A stretch of 64,000 nucleotides of DNA from CBDFMG01 sp965221205 [NCBI: bacterium] (GCA_965221205.1 OZ244870.1:3038001-3102000); one strand, 5' to 3'. Numbered from the stretch's first letter, positions 9,960-19,805 are shown. The notes: generated by a model not told the origin, from the sequence alone. Numbers and translations: made by a program.

Positions 9960-11022
9960 CTAGCCTAATGTGTTTATCGAATCCCACATCGGCAAAAAGA
10001 TACTCAGCGCTAAAAAAGCACCATTGCACCAATAGTTATTGTAAGAATCGGTTCGATCATTGACACGAGATTTTAATCATATACTTAACTTCAGTATCAT
10101 AGTGCTCTGAAACATTTTTGAGCATTTCATCCAGCGAATCTGATGATAAGGGGGCGGAAATAGCCCACTCTTCTTGAGTGGTCCTGATATACCTCTCCCT
10201 TTCTCAATACCCTGTCCCACTTTATCAAGTCCCTCACTGATTACTTTGTTTCCAATTGTTGTCGACACAATATCCATTGTCTGAAAAATCGGCAAACCAC
10301 TTTTGTTCAACGTTTCAAACATATAGACAAACCGGGACATCGAAGATTTTAAAAATAAATTTCCGAACACAGGCGCCTTCAATTTGATCATATCAAAATT
10401 GCACCTGTCCTTGGGAGTCACAATGTAGAAAAACGAACCGATTGCTCCATCTATTCCCACTATAATGATAAACCACCAGTAATTCTGCATTAAATTACTC
10501 ATGCCGATCATGATCCTCGTCGGAAGCGGCAGCACTGTTCCGCTCCGAGAAAACATTTCAACAAAATTAGGAACAACCAGTGCCACCAATAAAACAAAAG
10601 CTACACCGGTCATTGTAATAACAAACATCGGATAACGGATTGCGCTCTTTACTTTTTGTTTGATATCCGACTCGCAAGTCATTGACACTCCGATCCGCTA
10701 TAGGATCTGATCGAGAACACCGCCAGCCTCACCCGCCTTCACACCACTTACATAAAGTTCATTGAAGATAGTCGGGTGCTTTTTTAGTGCATCTGAAAAA
10801 CTAATTCCCTCTTCTACATTACTATGTATCTGCTTCAGCACATTTTTGAAATCTTGATTATCATTTTGGTCAGAATAGAGCATCTAAACAAGATGAGATC
10901 GGTACACCAGCCTTCAACAGCGTTACAAGCTGTTTCGTGAACTGGACAAACTCAACATCTTTTATTTTTGCTTTTTTCTTGAACAAAAGGACATAGCTTT
11001 TCTTTTTCCTGTTTAGCAACAT
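9960..11022 (-). pseudogene. pilC: Decayed pilC/gspF (type IV pilus / type II secretion inner-membrane protein)
   Basis: Pieces of a PilC/GspF protein occur in order in different frames. From the ATG at 11020-11022: a segment containing VEFVQFTKQLVTLLKAGVPI, then a shift near 10885 into a segment with HSNVEEGISFSDALKKHPTI and AGEAGGVLDQIL, an in-frame TAG, KSAIRYPMFVITMTGVAFVL with two or three membrane helices, and a further shift near 10150 before IEPILTITIGAMVLF and the final stop at 9960-9962. At least three lesions (one nonsense, two or more indels) rule out function. No other pilus genes are present, so this is a relic of a lost secretion or pilus locus. Confidence 0.85.
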
Positions 11023-11169
11023 GAGTTACATAATTACTTTGACAATTTTGTAAATCAAAGCATATGGAAATTATACAACATATAAGTGTATTTAACCACA
11101 AAATCTTCGAGAAGTTTCATTTTTTTTTGTGGGATGAGGAAAAAATGTGAAAAATCACGCAATCAGGCA

Positions 11170-12222
11170 TTAATTATCATTTGCACAAGCGGAATAACGG
11201 CTCACTATCTTTTGTGCGCGTTTAAATAGGGAATCACTTTTTTTCTGTTCGGATGGTATTGCCAACATGGTGCTCATTTCAGCACAAAGCAGTACAGCTT
11301 CCTTAAATTTTTTTATTTGCACATACGATTCAGCCTGCTTTACTCTTACTTTCAATGCCATATACCGATTTGCAAATCCGTCTTTCACAAGAGAGTCATA
11401 GACACTCGCAAAAAAACCGGCGGCTTTTTCCCACTCCTCTTTTTTCTCTGCGAGATTGGCAGCCGGATACAGAAAGAACCTGCTTTCCGGATAGAGCTCA
11501 AGACCTTTCAGAACAACTGCTTCCGCTTCATCAAATTGTTTTCTGTCCATATAAATCCAGAACAGTTGATTGAGGCTCATTGCGTACGAAATCGATTGAG
11601 GATTAACATACGCAACAATTTTTTCAATTCCCTTTTTTCTGTTATCGGGAACAAAAGGGACAAAGCGCAAAATGTTTACCTTACTTATCCAGTAGGTATA
11701 TGAACCGAGAAGCAGATGAGGTGCGGTGAACTCCGGGCTGAGTCGAAGACACTGTTCAAGGAGTTTTTTGCCGGCACGAACATCAGAAAAGGCTTTCCAG
11801 ACATTTCCGTTTGTTCTGTGTATCACGGACCGATAACAGAGAGCCGATCCATAATAAAATAACGTTGCAAGATCATTAGAGTTGTGATTCAGCCGATTTT
11901 TGGCAATGTTTTCAATAATATCTATTGCATTGAAAAACTCATGCTGACCTTCGGACGTTTCCAGTTCACCGAGGCGGGCATATGAAGCCGAAATCAAGAT
12001 GAACCGGACAGCAAGAGAGTCTTTCACATTGCTTTCGGCAAACGCTGCGGCATGGTCATACTTTCCCTGAATAATAAGATCGATTGCAGCTTTGAGTTTT
12101 TCCCTGGGAAGTTTGCTGTCCTCTCCTTGGTCGAAACCGGTGATTTCTTGTGAAAGTGCAGTTTGTAACACAGAAACAATAAGACTAATAATGAATAAGG
12201 TAATAATAATATTTTTTCTCAT
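11170..12222 (-). CDS. Exported TPR-like protein, function unknown
   Basis: 350 residues from the ATG at 12220-12222, chosen because MRKNIIITLFIISLIVSVLQ is a clean signal peptide ending at ALSQ; the frame also stays open to an upstream start at 12273. The mature part is helical with tetratricopeptide-like pairs (LFYYGSALCYRSVIHR, HLLLGSYTYWISK, QLFWIYMDRKQFDEAEAVV). TPR proteins act as scaffolds; this one is probably periplasmic. It stands alone, with the pilC relic downstream. Confidence 0.75.
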   Translation of the reverse strand: MRKNIIITLFIISLIVSVLQTALSQEITGFDQGEDSKLPREKLKAAIDLIIQGKYDHAAAFAESNVKDSLAVRFILISASYARLGELETSEGQHEFFNAIDIIENIAKNRLNHNSNDLATLFYYGSALCYRSVIHRTNGNVWKAFSDVRAGKKLLEQCLRLSPEFTAPHLLLGSYTYWISKVNILRFVPFVPDNRKKGIEKIVAYVNPQSISYAMSLNQLFWIYMDRKQFDEAEAVVLKGLELYPESRFFLYPAANLAEKKEEWEKAAGFFASVYDSLVKDGFANRYMALKVRVKQAESYVQIKKFKEAVLLCAEMSTMLAIPSEQKKSDSLFKRAQKIVSRYSACANDN

Positions 12223-12437
12223 ACCTATTTTTCTATTGATCAGCAGCAATACTAGTATGATGATGAAGGACAATAAAAAACAATGTTGCTATTATAGCAA
12301 ATTCTGTGCTGTAAAAGTATCATCAATATTGAGATTTTATTTTATTCTCTCAATGATTCATATTATTTTTCACGTTTGGAATACCGGTCATTTTATCAAG
12401 GTTATCACCTTCAAATGTTTCTATTGTTCTCAAAAAT

Positions 12438-12803
12438 TCAATGGGGACAGAAGACATTGATGAGGTTAGAATAGCCATATGCTACCAAAACACCATCATT
12501 ATCTCTCTCTATCAAATATTGGAACTGAAAACTGCTTTTTTTGATATATGAAATTCGCATATTAATTGCAATAACATCGTCAAATTGGGCAGGTTTTCTA
12601 TATGAGCAGTAATTTTCAACAACTGCTACTTCGATATTTTTAGATCCCTGTTCCTTATCCGGAATAAGTCAGACATGGCGAAGGTATTCTATACGACCCC
12701 TTTCGAAAAAGCGGAAATAAGTACTGTTGTGAACAACTTTAAAAGCATCAAGATCATCGAACTCAATTCTATGAGTAGTTTTATATTGAAAGAGCGAATT
12801 CAT
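12438..12803 (-). pseudogene. Acyl-CoA thioesterase (4HBT, hotdog fold) with internal stop
   Basis: From an ATG at 12801-12803 (preceded by GAGG) the frame gives HRIEFDDLDAFKVVHNSTYF, the 4-hydroxybenzoyl-CoA thioesterase/YbgC active-site strand with the catalytic Asp, then YFRFFERGRIEYLRHV and a TGA at 12669-12671. The same frame continues with a hotdog-fold C-terminal half (FDDVIAINMRISYIKKSSF, FQFQYLIERDND) and ends early at 12438-12440. One nonsense codon plus a short tail indicate inactivation. UGA recoding is unlikely since no cofactor or SECIS-like context is seen. Confidence 0.8.
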
Positions 12804-13191
12804 ATTTACCTCTATTTTGCATTTGATTTATTTTAATCCTATTACAACACTTCATCAAATAGGGTTGATGAGTATGAAAATATTTTATACTTTATAACTA
12901 TTCGCAATCAACCTTGTTAATAACAACGTAAAGACAATATAACCTTTAAAAAACATTTCAACATTACTTCAATCAAACTGACATAAAAAAGACATCTCAC
13001 ACCATCATCACTACGGCATAATTATGCAAAAACCTGATACAAAACAACAATGACCTTAAAAGTATACAGAATACCCTCCGATATAAAACCTTTGAGAGCT
13101 TGGTAGTTTAATTGGAATATTTTGGCACACTTCAGCGTGACCACCCGTAAGCGACAGGTTAACGAGATCGGCAATTACCAATTCGGGATTG
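12804..13191. other. Intergenic stretch without recognisable gene
   Basis: 388 AT-rich bases. A short minus-strand frame runs 13056-13283 but overlaps the DUF2892 gene in another frame and has no recognisable motif. No hairpin or repeat stands out. Confidence 0.5.
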
Positions 13192-13383
13192 TTAGACACT
13201 ATCAGATTTCTGCGTATTGATTTTAAACGGTAGATATGTCGGGCACCATCCTGATATTGCCGTTCCAAGCGGTACAAGCGCAATCAAACCTAACCAGGAC
13301 TGGTAATATATCCCAGCGCCTGCAATAACTACCCCGGCTATTATTCGTATTTTTCTGTCGGCCTTTCCTACATTGCATGTCAT
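13192..13383 (-). CDS. DUF2892 (YgaP-like) small membrane protein
   Basis: 63 residues with the DUF2892 pattern: MTCNVGKADRKIRIIAG at the N-terminus, a hydrophobic hairpin (VVIAGAGIYYQSWLGLIALVPLG split by YQSW) and the terminal GWCPTYLPFKINT. The family are two-helix inner-membrane proteins, sometimes fused to rhodanese domains and linked to sulfur metabolism; this one stands alone. AT-rich and native-looking. Confidence 0.88.
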   Translation of the reverse strand: MTCNVGKADRKIRIIAGVVIAGAGIYYQSWLGLIALVPLGTAISGWCPTYLPFKINTQKSDSV

Positions 13384-13494
13384 GAGATATCCTTTCCATT
13401 TCTATAGGTTATAAAACATCCCGCAATGACAATACGTTACTATAAATTAAGGTCATTAGGTCAAAAACGGATTAGCATGAATTTTGGCTTCTGT

Positions 13495-14174
13495 AATTGT
13501 ATCTCCATTCCATTTTCTTGCGTTATACCAGGCAATGACTTTTGCTGACACCAAGGTACTGTAAGCGTCTTTTCTTGTGCACATGACCAGAACCCCTCAA
13601 GGCCGTTACTATGACGACGTCCCGTAATGCACTACTGTGTTATGATCGACCGACCGTACGCTGTCTACCAAAAAGCTTCAGCGATGTATACGAATGGAAC
13701 AGCCGTGTAGAAGACACTCTCTTGCTCAGCGGTGTCTCTGATCTCGTTCATCAAGCGGCAGTCACATCGTAGTAAATAGCTCCTTGTGACGTCCCACAGT
13801 GCCGAAAACCTTTATTGTACCGGCACTCCCGCGACCGCTGGTTCCCGTACGTTTCCCACCAAAGCAGCGTGCATCACATCCTATCTTGCCGGAAAGTCTT
13901 CTCACTTCCTGAAATCATAAATCTCCTGTCGATAAAGCATCTAGTTTCCTCGCACCATCATGGAGCCAAAACCAAGACCTCTGGCAGCTTTATTGGCAGG
14001 TATCTTCAAAGAGACATAATGCAGTAGAACGAGATCGTCCTTGAACTGCTTCAGGCTCTCTTTACAAGAACATCGAGTACATGTAAAACGATTATCACGC
14101 AAACGGTACAGACGGTCCCCAGAACAAAAGAAACATGATGTACAAACAATCAATATAGTGACTTTTTCTTCCAT
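13495..14174 (-). pseudogene. IS1595-family transposase relic
   Basis: The first 77 codons carry a zinc ribbon (CTSCFFCSGD and FTCTRCSCK) and the following helix. Further down, in shifted frames, lie FGGKRTGTSGRGSAGTIKVFG (the DESYFGGK-type catalytic strand, here with the Asp-Glu changed to CDARC) and GLEGFWSCAQEK (the NGIESFWAYVK strand). Several stops and shifts break it. It is not a copy of the intact element at 63.2 kb, which lacks the ribbon. Confidence 0.75.
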
Positions 14175-14216
14175 TCCAAGTATACTGTAACACCTGATCC
14201 GAAAATAACCTATTGA

Positions 14217-14987
14217 TTAAAGGAAAAATGGAATATTTCCTTCGCTATCTATTGAAATATTGTTTTGTTTCAAAACATCATAGAACGACTTCAATACTTT
14301 CCGGACAGTTTCAAGGAACAATATCATGGAAGAATTTAAAATATTAAAAAGTTCGTCATCGGTGTACTGAGGTTTGTCACCACCACCGAAACCCAATTGA
14401 AAACCTTTTTCTGCTTCTTTCCATCTTTTTTTCCTATCATAACTGATTCCAAGACCATCGATCATTGGCGGTTTATTATGCACCCAATCATCGCGAATCT
14501 TACGGAGCTTTTTCCAATCGCGATCATTAGTCAGATTTTCAACCGCTTCTGTAATCATATCATCTGGCTTGCTTTTCTTCAAACATTTACAAACTCTCCA
14601 TAATCTACTTGAACTTTTTTCCTTAAGAGTAATCTCAAGAGCAAAAGTTATTGCTTGTGCCAAATGTTCAGCAGCAGAATAAAGACGAAGAATTCCATCT
14701 ATGGCATAATATTGAGAAAACCATATAGCAGTTTCTTTGTTTGGAGGATTTTTTTCAAGATACCACTTTTTATGAGCTAATAATTCGTGCATTGCATATC
14801 GTATTTCCGCCATCATCTCAACAACATCATTGAGACAAACAGCAGTTATTGGGATTTCGCTTTCAGGATGAAGCTTTATAGAAAGCAATCCGGGATTAAG
14901 TTTTATAATTCGAGATTGGAGATTTTCAATTGAAGGTAATTGTTTACCTATTTCATCGAGCGTTTCTTGATTTAATTCACCTCTCAT
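14217..14987 (-). CDS. HEPN-domain protein (Cthe_2314-like)
   Basis: 256 residues, mostly helical. The central and C-terminal part resembles the Cthe_2314 HEPN group: YYAIDGILRLYSAAEHLAQA for the paired helices and KLRKIRDDWVHNK, where RDDWVH is an R-x4-H motif of HEPN ribonucleases. HEPN proteins typically act as RNases in toxin-antitoxin or abortive-infection systems, but non-catalytic members exist. No nucleotidyltransferase (MNT) partner is adjacent; neighbours are the IS1595 relic and the mosaic at 15 kb. Family assignment is from motif memory and should be treated as tentative. Confidence 0.6.
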   Translation of the reverse strand: MRGELNQETLDEIGKQLPSIENLQSRIIKLNPGLLSIKLHPESEIPITAVCLNDVVEMMAEIRYAMHELLAHKKWYLEKNPPNKETAIWFSQYYAIDGILRLYSAAEHLAQAITFALEITLKEKSSSRLWRVCKCLKKSKPDDMITEAVENLTNDRDWKKLRKIRDDWVHNKPPMIDGLGISYDRKKRWKEAEKGFQLGFGGGDKPQYTDDELFNILNSSMILFLETVRKVLKSFYDVLKQNNISIDSEGNIPFFL

Positions 14988-15197
14988 CTTAATTATCCAA
15001 AAACCATAATTTCGAAGGCTCTAATCTCGTCGGATTGTCCTGCGCAGGAAAATATACATGTCCAATCGGCCACTCGAGTTGAGTGCACACTTCGTTAACA
15101 CATTGGTACAGCGCTGGCGCTCTGTCTGGACTTTTCTCCTTATTTACCGCAGCGACAACTTGTTCGAGAATTCGAGAAGATGGCTAACTTTATTAGG

Positions 15198-15254
15198 GCT
15201 GAAAAGGGATTTAAGCAATGGAAAGCAGAACCACCGAAACAGCCGCCCAACGAG
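15198..15254 (+). pseudogene. Small fragment of an mrr-like gene (linker region)
   Basis: In one plus-strand frame this gives AEKGFKQWKAEPPKQPPNE, matching the proline-rich linker of the Mrr protein at 31.2-32.1 kb (EAYKQWKAKQPKQPPNEAE). The nucleotide match to that gene is near-perfect over about 40 bases, so it is a displaced scrap of a paralogue, in opposite orientation. Confidence 0.6.
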
Positions 15255-15707
15255 AGTGTTCTTTTTCATAATGAGCGAATTTCCTTGGTATAGATTCATT
15301 GTCAAGAGTAATGGTGAGAGCCTTTTCCTCTTCTTCTCCTGGGTTATAATCAGCAGAAATCAGTTGCAACTCGTTCCTCGAGCGCGCGTTGGAAGCGATC
15401 ACGGAGACGGTTGTCGCTTCTATGACAGACCGAAAATCGCCGCAGCGAGAAGCGCCAAAAGAGGCAGCAGCACGTGGAGACACCCGAGGTCCATGAGCGC
15501 ATTCACCGCCCATCCCGAATACCGGGTTTGTGGCTAAACGACCCGCACGGTATCGTGGATGGCCGGGCACTCAATATCACGCATCTCCCATAACACCTTT
15601 CGGAGACGGTTAGTCGTCTTGTCTTCAAAAGAAACGCGTTCTGCTCTGTGATCGATTCCAGTAGATCTCTGATTTCCCACGGGAGCTTGTTGTTCTCTCT
15701 TTGCCGA

Positions 15708-16640
15708 CTAAAAGAAATACTTGATGCTCAAGCTGACGCCCAAGAGCCCGGTGTCGTCCGTCCGCATTTGATAGGTTACCGGTTCGCTGCCGTCCAGACG
15801 AAGGTCGGACGAGTGACTCCGCAAACGGTCCCATCCGCCGCCATCGGCGGAAAAACTTCCAAACCTGACCCAGCGGCCCTGAGCGCCAAGCGACACCTGC
15901 TCGGTGAGTGCAAAATCTCCTCCGAAGAGCACTTGATACCCAACGAGCGTGTCGCGGAGCTTTTCTCGCTCACTCGTCGTTGTTGCAGCGAGATTTTGTT
16001 GAATCTCCGCCTCATTGGGGAGCCCGGATGCCGTCGTGATCGCACTCGGATCAGTCGTCCGAGCCCAGAGTGTTCCGTAATCAACATTAGTAAATCCGAA
16101 ACCAAAGCCAACCCCAATGTACGGCGTAAAGCGGCTCGCATCATTGGTGAAGTCGAAGTACACGTTGCTGAAAAGCGCGTGCGATGTAACGCTGCTGATG
16201 CTTTCGCTCGCTACCTCGATTTCGCCCCCCAGCTTGGCGAACGACGCCCCATCCGCACCGGTGACCGCTACGTTCTGATCGTAAGCCGATTCCCGGTAAG
16301 AGTACCGCTCTTCAACGCGGATGCGGTCTGTAAACCGATAACCGACCGCTACACCACTGAGAATCCCCCGAGCACGCTTGTATACAGTGCTCCAGTCGTC
16401 GCCTGCCCCACGATCGGGGCTCGTGCATCCATTGATAGCCGCGTACCGCGGGTTGATGAACTCATCGCACACACTGGCACGGTCGGAAGAAGTTCCGGTG
16501 AGAACCACTTTCGGCGCCACGTTGAAACCCATATCGTGGCTCAGATAGAACCCTGTCCTCTCCTGTGCCCAAACCGAACCAACGCTGATGCAGACCAGGA
16601 ACAGCAGTCCGCTGGAATGAATGCCACCTCTTTTGATCAT
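15708..16640 (-). CDS. Outer-membrane beta-barrel protein
   Basis: 310 residues. Signal peptide IHSSGLLFLVCISVGSVWAQ with cleavage after WAQ, then alternating beta-strands (GFYLSHDMGFNVAPKVVL, ARGILSGVAVGYRFTDRIRV, RFTPYIGVGFGFGF, QVSLGAQGRWVRFGSF) and a C-terminal strand GVSLSIKYFF ending in Phe, as required for outer-membrane assembly. It resembles OmpA-barrel/P44-Msp2-type surface antigens. The start follows a purine-rich AAAGGAGC. GC content is clearly higher than in flanking genes, so it is probably an import. The long plus-strand frame covering it is an antisense shadow. Confidence 0.82.
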   Translation of the reverse strand: MIKRGGIHSSGLLFLVCISVGSVWAQERTGFYLSHDMGFNVAPKVVLTGTSSDRASVCDEFINPRYAAINGCTSPDRGAGDDWSTVYKRARGILSGVAVGYRFTDRIRVEERYSYRESAYDQNVAVTGADGASFAKLGGEIEVASESISSVTSHALFSNVYFDFTNDASRFTPYIGVGFGFGFTNVDYGTLWARTTDPSAITTASGLPNEAEIQQNLAATTTSEREKLRDTLVGYQVLFGGDFALTEQVSLGAQGRWVRFGSFSADGGGWDRLRSHSSDLRLDGSEPVTYQMRTDDTGLLGVSLSIKYFF

Positions 16641-16961
16641 GGATCAAAGCTCCTTTCAGGATTATTGCACATTCCCGTTCAATATGTCAGAAACTAACAA
16701 TACATGCGGCATGAATGGCTGTGCTCATACTTTGTTTGAACGTCTCGAACAACAACCATGTTTATATAGTTCAGCAGTCGCCCGGAAACGTATATTCGAC
16801 TTGGCAATCAACCCTGTCATGCACACTAATGTGCTCATATAGAACTGATATTCAGGAACAAATACCGGACACGCCGCAAAAAATACACCGTATAAAAATT
16901 AAAAAATTTCACGAAAAGTGCAAGAATGTTTTTGAAATGGTGCGGCGTAATGTATAATCAT

Positions 16962-17063
16962 ATGGCACAATGCAGCAAACTTCAAGACAATGCTGAATGC
17001 TGCAGCGAGTGTGAGCACAGCTCTATGTGCTTTGTTCAGCCGGTCGACAAGCACGCCCGGTGA
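16962..17063 (+). CDS. Possible tiny cysteine-rich peptide
   Basis: A 33-codon frame begins MAQCSKLQDNAECC and continues to CSECEHSSMCFVQP, with the spacing C-x9-CC-x2-C-x5-C. It lies in an otherwise empty interval and could be a metal- or Fe-S-binding peptide or the N-terminal remnant of a Crp/Fnr-type regulator. No convincing ribosome site. Might be chance. Confidence 0.2.
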   Translation: MAQCSKLQDNAECCSECEHSSMCFVQPVDKHAR

Positions 17064-17149
17064 CAGTCCGGAATAGCATATAACCTGTCGTATCGTCTGG
17101 TTGACACAGTTTTTCGAAATTCGCCTTGCTGGTTATCCTGAAAGCCTTT

Positions 17150-17432
17150 GAATAAGGACATTTCCTTTACGAACGCTCGGTCGAACACGATACAGCGCCA
17201 TTTTTGAACCTGAAATAGTATTGTCCATTGTAACGCACTGCTGATTGCAAAACGAATAGTGGTCTTTATAGAAGCCTTATTTTAGACTTCAATGAATCCA
17301 TATAGATAAATCAGTAAATTTTCCCGGTTGCCACTTAATATTAGCATGACCTATTGCAATACCAACACTTGTTAAGTGTAAGTGACTCATTAACGAATTC
17401 ATCCAGACATCAAATATTTTAGACATATATGG
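17150..17432. repeat. Segmental repeat, copy 1 (mate at 42661-42937)
   Basis: About 283 nt align collinearly, roughly 85 percent by eye, with 42661-42937. It covers the 3' end of the LPO_1073-like gene and the sequence behind it. On the minus strand both copies share a short reading RVR-x(4)-KGNVLIQ; in the second copy this continues into a cNMP-binding-like strand (GDSIIKDEEIGDVMYILLNG). Confidence 0.8.
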
Positions 17433-18100
17433 CTGAAATTTAATAAGCATAGCCTTTATCCCATTATTTTTCATCAAAACTGTGCTTCTTAGGTTAACTA
17501 ACTTGTTAATTTCTTGCTCATTGATTCTTAGCTGCAGCGCCTTATCTCGAAGATCACTTTTATTTAACGCGTCAATTTGCAGCATTCTTGAGTCATAATG
17601 GCATTGATTAAAAATTGGTGACTTTTCAGAGACTAAAATACCTTTATTTTTCAAAAATCCTTTTGTAAAGCCCTTCGAAAAACAATACCATAGTTCTCCC
17701 TAAACAATTGCACCAATGCTTTTCTCCCTATACCAATAGAGCAGCATCCAGTATACTCTAAATGCTGGTAACATGAAACATTCTTTGTAAGGAAACCAGA
17801 AAATGGTTTAATGTATAGATCGAGATATTGTCCTAGCGAATCATAGCTATTAATGCCGCGTTGAATCGTAGAAAAGATCAAGAAATAAACACTTAAGGCA
17901 GCCAATTGATCATTTGTTATTTTTTCTGCCCTTGCTTGAGCAACTTCTGCAGCTTCCTTTGAAAGTTCTAGAAAATTTGAACGGTATACGTCGCAGGCTA
18001 TTTTATGTGCTTCGGAATATGTAATACCTTGAGATATATTTATGTTTTCAACTTGTATATTAGTAGAATTCTCACCACTTTTTTGCACTTTCTTACTCAT
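17289..18100 (-). pseudogene. LPO_1073/Vpar_1526-like protein, frameshifted
   Basis: The first part starts at ATG 18098-18100 (MSKKVQKSGENSTNIQVE) and has the family hallmarks: the SGENSTNIQ motif, ITYSEAHKIACDVYRSNFLE, and a segment ending FRENYGIVF. At about 17670 a one-base loss shifts the frame; the second part (FLKNKGILVSEKSPIFNQ to the stop at 17289) continues the same protein. By comparison with what I recall of the family, about 70 residues are also missing after ARAEKITN. The function of the family is unknown. The start overlaps the stop of the upstream membrane gene (ATGAGTAA), implying translational coupling. Confidence 0.7.
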
Positions 18101-18290
18101 CCTTATCCTCACGGCCTTTATTGATATTTATATCTCTTCCCGCTTGGATGTTTGTTGAACTTTTTCCTCCCTTTTGTATTTGCTTCCGTATCTTTATCTT
18201 TCTTGATATAAACCAATCAAAGATAGTTAGTGGTACGACTACAAGTAATCCACTAAGCAACCACTCTTTATTCTGTACAATCCAATCCAT
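18093..18290 (-). CDS. Small single-pass membrane protein with STNIQAGRDIN motif
   Basis: 65 residues from the ATG at 18288-18290, chosen for the GGAG seven bases upstream. One membrane helix (EWLLSGLLVVVPLTIFDWF) is followed by a basic stretch (SRKIKIRKQIQK) and GGKSSTNIQAGRDININKG. The same S-TNIQ motif opens the next protein, whose start codon overlaps this stop. I infer a two-gene module in which this is the membrane anchor. The G-x-STNIQAGRDI motif recurs at the N-termini of many uncharacterised bacterial proteins; its role is unknown. Confidence 0.65.
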   Translation of the reverse strand: MDWIVQNKEWLLSGLLVVVPLTIFDWFISRKIKIRKQIQKGGKSSTNIQAGRDININKGREDKDE

Positions 18291-18596
18291 ATTTACTCCA
18301 TTTAATTTAATGCAAAATTGCACAATATCATATTAACGAATGACCATTATTCCCGGAGCGTGTGTGACGTTCTGCGAACCTTTGCAGTAGAGATAAATTA
18401 GTGTACTTTTTAGCAAGTAATGTGTGCGAGAATTTTTAAATATTTACCGAAATTTTTACTTACTCTTTTGGATACTTTCTTGGGAATGATCTGCATAAAT
18501 GTTCTCCTCTTCTAAAAGTGGCATGGCATGGTGAGCTTGCGAATAGGCAGCCATCGCTGTATTCGATCATTGATGCGGGCATGTTTCTCCGCTTTT

Positions 18597-18722
18597 TTTA
18601 TGGGTTTAATTAATCATTTAATTACATCTTCAAAGCGTCAACCAAACCGAACCCTCTCATAGACCAAGGTTCTTTCACCCAACTCTTTAAATATCTAATA
18701 TTTATTCACTTAGCACACCGTT
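18597..18722. repeat. Interspersed repeat, copy 1 (mates at 41878-42015 and 32165-32215)
   Basis: Shares TCAACCAAACCG, ACCCTCTCATAG and CTTAGCACAC/GAGCACAC blocks in the same order as 41878-42015; the 3' block recurs next to the mrr gene at 32165-32215. It sits in the 620-nt gap between the membrane-protein gene and the DUF5655 gene, which otherwise holds nothing recognisable. Confidence 0.6.
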
Positions 18723-18914
18723 ATTAAGGCATGTCAACTCAGTCCCATTTCACTTTAAGTTTCATGGGGCTTTTTAAATGAAAACGGATGCCATCCAAAA
18801 CCTCCAATCCATTTGTTATATACGCCCATATTGCTGCCCCGTTTATGACGATACTCAACAAGAAGGACAATGAAGACAAGAAATTCTTCAAATTCATTTT
18901 ATTGATAATCTTTC

Positions 18915-19805
18915 TTAACTTAAATCATAACTCTTTTTTAACAATTCCTCTGCTCGCTCAAAGTCGTCATGTGATTTCAGAGTAATTTCCAAATTTCCTG
19001 TACCGGAGTGCCCGATTTTCTGCACATCTCTTGTGAAGCCAGAATTGAGTTTAACTTCATCGATATTAGCCTTCACGTATACAAGGATAGCATTTTTTTG
19101 AGTTACTACACAGGCAAAATTTTTGATGCGCTTGAATGCAATGTAGTTTTTGAGGGTTTTCATTTGGATGTCATCACCGAGGCTAAGCAGGAAATATTTT
19201 AAACTCTCAAGCCTGTCTCTTAAATCATCGTTAAGTTCACCCAGAGTCTTGGAGATTGTCTTTTGTGTGGCTTTATGACCAGCAGAGATAGAATCTTCCA
19301 ATTCAAATAGTAAGAGCTCCTTCCCGAATCGTTTGTATCTAATCAATTCAATCAATTCATTATTTTTATTGATCTGATTGATCTGTTTGACAGCATGTTT
19401 GACATATTTTGTGAAATCTCCAGCAATACATAATACTCGTGGCGATGACCATTCGATCCCATCTTTAGTTTTCTTATCATATTTACCCTGCACTAACTGT
19501 TCAAAATTTGCTTTGTGACCAAGAAGCCAGTCAAGATAAAATAATCCTTGATTCATTACATCGCCGCTATTAGCTCGCTTGTATTCGATAATTACTGGAC
19601 ATCCATTTTCGTCAATACCCAAAGTGTCAATTATGCCGTTGTGTGGCGGTCCCGTATGATGCTCAGTTACAATAAATCTGACTCCAAGAAATGTTTCTAA
19701 ATGCTTTTCTATTAATTTCTGAAGAGGCTTTTCTAATTCAACTGACTTTCCCGAAATCTCTGAAACATCGTCGTCTAATGTTTTGAACAGTTTCACGTCA
19801 CTCAT
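18915..19805 (-). CDS. NucS-like PD-(D/E)XK nuclease with DUF5655 domain
   Basis: 296 residues. Residues about 25-110 form a DUF91/NucS-like restriction-endonuclease fold: NGIIDTLGIDENGCPVIIEYKR gives the D and the ExK of the active site. The C-terminal ~100 residues match DUF5655 (RLESLKYFLLSLGDDIQM, FKRIKNFACVV, and the terminal HSGTGNLEITLKSHDDFERA). Such proteins probably bind or cut DNA; they occur as single accessory genes in many bacteria. ATG preceded by GGAGGGAAT. Flanked by unrelated genes, no operon. Confidence 0.8.
   Translation of the reverse strand: MSDVKLFKTLDDDVSEISGKSVELEKPLQKLIEKHLETFLGVRFIVTEHHTGPPHNGIIDTLGIDENGCPVIIEYKRANSGDVMNQGLFYLDWLLGHKANFEQLVQGKYDKKTKDGIEWSSPRVLCIAGDFTKYVKHAVKQINQINKNNELIELIRYKRFGKELLLFELEDSISAGHKATQKTISKTLGELNDDLRDRLESLKYFLLSLGDDIQMKTLKNYIAFKRIKNFACVVTQKNAILVYVKANIDEVKLNSGFTRDVQKIGHSGTGNLEITLKSHDDFERAEELLKKSYDLS

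Noticed and set aside
12669-12671. In-frame TGA in the thioesterase as selenocysteine
   Set aside because: Position is not catalytic in hotdog thioesterases, no SECIS-like hairpin seen, and the C-terminus is also truncated.
13815-14027. Plus-strand frame opposite the IS1595 relic
   Set aside because: Antisense to transposase remnants; no motif.
15648-16697. 349-codon plus-strand frame over the outer-membrane protein gene
   Set aside because: Antisense to a gene with signal peptide and terminal Phe; its own product has no domain and an atypical composition.
17640-17720. Programmed frameshifting in the LPO_1073-like gene
   Set aside because: No slippery heptamer with downstream structure; a missing internal segment suggests decay instead.
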